DNA of 64,000 bases from CAZLFQ01 sp964558975 (GTDB taxonomy: Bacteria > Pseudomonadota > Alphaproteobacteria > Rickettsiales > Midichloriaceae). A program made the position numbers and the translations under genes. Below the pieces are notes generated by a model. The model had not been told where the DNA came from and made no database searches. It worked only from the letters and a program-made list of their open reading frames with translations. The first letter of the stretch is position 1. Every line of letters starts with the position of its first letter. The stretch spans positions 248,001 to 312,000 of the forward strand of contig CAZLFQ010000001.1 in NCBI GenBank assembly GCA_964558975.1, written 5' to 3'. Positions 62,667-64,000 of the stretch are shown here, piece by piece.

Positions 62667-63725
62667 TTAGAAATTAGCAATTATCTCAACGATTTTAGAT
62701 GCAGTATTGCCATCACCATATAAATTTGGCTTATATTGATATGAATTTACAAAAGCTGATATTGCATTTTCAATTTTAGCACCGCTTGAACCAACAATTT
62801 GTGCAAGTTTATTATCAACCAGCTCAACCCATTCCGTCTCTTCTCTAAGAATAAGTAGAGGTTTATGGAAAAAATATGCTTCCTTTTGTAATCCACCAGA
62901 ATCAGTCATAACAAATGCTGATTTGGAAATAAGGTACAACATCTCAAAATAGCCAACTGGGTCTAACAGAGTGATTTTTGATGTGTCGATATTGTTATCT
63001 TGCAATACTTTTCTAGTTCTAGGATGTACTGGAAACACAATATTATATCTACTAGATAATTTATGTAGCGATGAAAATATTTCTGAAATCTTTGAAATAT
63101 CATCAGTATTTTCCTGACGATGAATCGTCAACAAAACAATTGGTTTATCAAGAGGTATCGATACCTCTTTCATCATACCTTTATAGTGAAGCATTGCATC
63201 AAACATCACGTCACCAACCAAATGGACGTTTTCAACAATTCCTTCGTTCTTAAGATTTTCTACAGAAGTTTTAGTTGGGCAAAATAATAGCTGAGATACG
63301 TGATCTGTAGTAATTCTATTGATTTCCTCGGGCATTTTTTTATTAAAAGAGCGCAATCCAGACTCAATATGGATTATAGGAATATGCAATTTAGCGCCAA
63401 CTAATGCTCCTGCAAGTGTTGTATTAGTATCACCATAGACCATTATGGCATCGAACTTGTTTACGAGCACAATATCTTCAATAGAAGACATTATCTCGGC
63501 TGTCATTTTACCATGAGTCTTTTGACTAATATTTAATTTAAACTCTGGTTTTGGTATTTCCATTTGTTCAAAGAAAATATCTGACATATTTGCATCATAA
63601 TGTTGCCCACTATGATAAATACTTTCTTTAATTTTCCCATTCACACTTATAGCCCTAGAAACAGCAGCAGCCTTTATGAACTGCGGCCTAGCGCCTAAAA
63701 CCGTAAGTATTTTTTTTAATGACAT
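62667..63725 (-). CDS. wecB: UDP-N-acetylglucosamine 2-epimerase (non-hydrolysing)
   Basis: A 352-residue GT-B fold epimerase that makes UDP-ManNAc. Motifs are VLGARPQFIKAAAVSRAI, YHSGQHYDANMSD, MVYGDTNTTLAGAL, HIESGLRSFNKKMPEEINR and TDSGGLQKEAYFFHKPLLILREETEW. Length is normal. It starts 12 bases after the stop of an NAD-dependent epimerase-type gene, indicating a surface-polysaccharide operon that extends beyond the window. Confidence 0.93.
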   Translation of the reverse strand: MSLKKILTVLGARPQFIKAAAVSRAISVNGKIKESIYHSGQHYDANMSDIFFEQMEIPKPEFKLNISQKTHGKMTAEIMSSIEDIVLVNKFDAIMVYGDTNTTLAGALVGAKLHIPIIHIESGLRSFNKKMPEEINRITTDHVSQLLFCPTKTSVENLKNEGIVENVHLVGDVMFDAMLHYKGMMKEVSIPLDKPIVLLTIHRQENTDDISKISEIFSSLHKLSSRYNIVFPVHPRTRKVLQDNNIDTSKITLLDPVGYFEMLYLISKSAFVMTDSGGLQKEAYFFHKPLLILREETEWVELVDNKLAQIVGSSGAKIENAISAFVNSYQYKPNLYGDGNTASKIVEIIANF

Positions 63726-63737
63726 ATACTATGCATC

Positions 63738-64000
63738 CTATGCAGCATATTTTTTAAGCTCAGGCATATAAAACTCATGATTTAAAATACAACTTTGAAT
63801 TATATTTTTATTATCTTGAGTCCATTTTATTGCTTTTTCGAGCCCTTCTTTTAGCCCAACTTTACACTCAAATCCTAGCTCTTTCTTAGATTTAGATGTA
63901 TCTCCAAATCTCTTACCAGAACGATCCCACGGGCGTTTTGCTTGATCTTCAACCGCACTCTTATTGCCAGAGATTTTATTAATGATTTCTGCGAGCTCAC
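63738..64000 (-). CDS. NAD-dependent sugar-nucleotide epimerase/dehydratase, C-terminal part
   Basis: Only the last 87 codons are visible; the gene begins right of the window. The residues (ELAEIINKISGNKSAVEDQ, RPWDRSGKRFGDTSKSKKELGFECKVGLKEGLEKAIKWTQDN) match the C-terminus of extended short-chain dehydrogenases acting on sugar nucleotides, with the typical RFGDTSKSKKELGF segment and final helix. The substrate cannot be told. It precedes wecB by 12 bases on the same strand. Confidence 0.75.
   Translation of the reverse strand, partial: ELAEIINKISGNKSAVEDQAKRPWDRSGKRFGDTSKSKKELGFECKVGLKEGLEKAIKWTQDNKNIIQSCILNHEFYMPELKKYAA

Noticed and set aside
1..64000. CRISPR arrays, prophage genes, insertion sequences, rRNA
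   Set aside because: No regular spaced repeats, transposase or integrase motifs, phage structural genes or rRNA-like segments were seen on either strand.

Overview
The window is an A+T-rich chromosome segment from an alphaproteobacterium, most likely a host-associated member of Rickettsiales. The evidence is a CtrA cell-cycle regulator, a VirB8/VirB9 type IV secretion pair standing apart from a full vir operon, a lone nuoF, ParE, RpoH and RpoD of alphaproteobacterial type, ubiquinone synthesis (UbiG), and several large ankyrin, leucine-rich or repeat proteins of the kind obligate intracellular bacteria secrete. I cannot resolve the family (Midichloriaceae and Rickettsiaceae are both possible). 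No tRNA, rRNA, CRISPR array, insertion sequence or prophage was seen.

Layout. 1-2.0 kb: an SPFH/SHOCT protein with two DUF4178 proteins (membrane-stress type module), cut by the left edge. 2.1-8.3 kb: a YgjP-like metalloprotease, two unknown genes, parE, a membrane-anchored unknown and phaR. 8.5-15.1 kb: a 1220-residue repeat protein with a papain-like C-terminus, a small polyhydroxyalkanoate (PHA) synthase gene pair, thiamine pyrophosphokinase and a leucine-rich repeat protein. 15.2-23 kb: a membrane protein, nuoF, and the dnaG-rpoD-rsmD-lipB block. 23-32 kb: transporters and metabolic enzymes (SbmA/BacA-like ABC, CPA2 antiporter, YbdK-like ligase, pepA-thpR, a sodium:solute symporter, LD-carboxypeptidase). 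32-38 kb: an ankyrin protein with an ADP-ribosyltransferase-like C-terminus directly downstream of virB8-virB9. 38-44.7 kb: ctrA with a DsbD-like gene, a vWA protein and an MsbA-like ABC transporter. 44.7-49.3 kb: a block of lineage-specific genes including a PI3/4-kinase-like protein. 49.4-53.4 kb: HAD phosphatase, nhaA, lolC and nnrD. 53.4-61.2 kb: two small unknowns, a CDF transporter, a large periplasmic protein, ubiG, an ankyrin-like protein and rpoH. 61.3-64 kb: a small inverted-repeat element, three tandem small membrane proteins, wecB and the end of a sugar-nucleotide epimerase/dehydratase.

Main observation. Five near-identical CtrA boxes (TTAAC-N6-TTAAC) lie 40-50 bases upstream of start codons: ctrA itself, the 1220-residue papain-like repeat protein (divergent from phaR), the PI-kinase-like protein, a membrane-anchored unknown and a small unknown. 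This suggests that the cell-cycle regulator controls a set of candidate effectors as well as itself. The ankyrin-ADP-ribosyltransferase gene lacks the box but follows the secretion genes, with a 14-base perfect inverted repeat at its start codon. Functions are inferred from motifs read by eye; no database search was possible.
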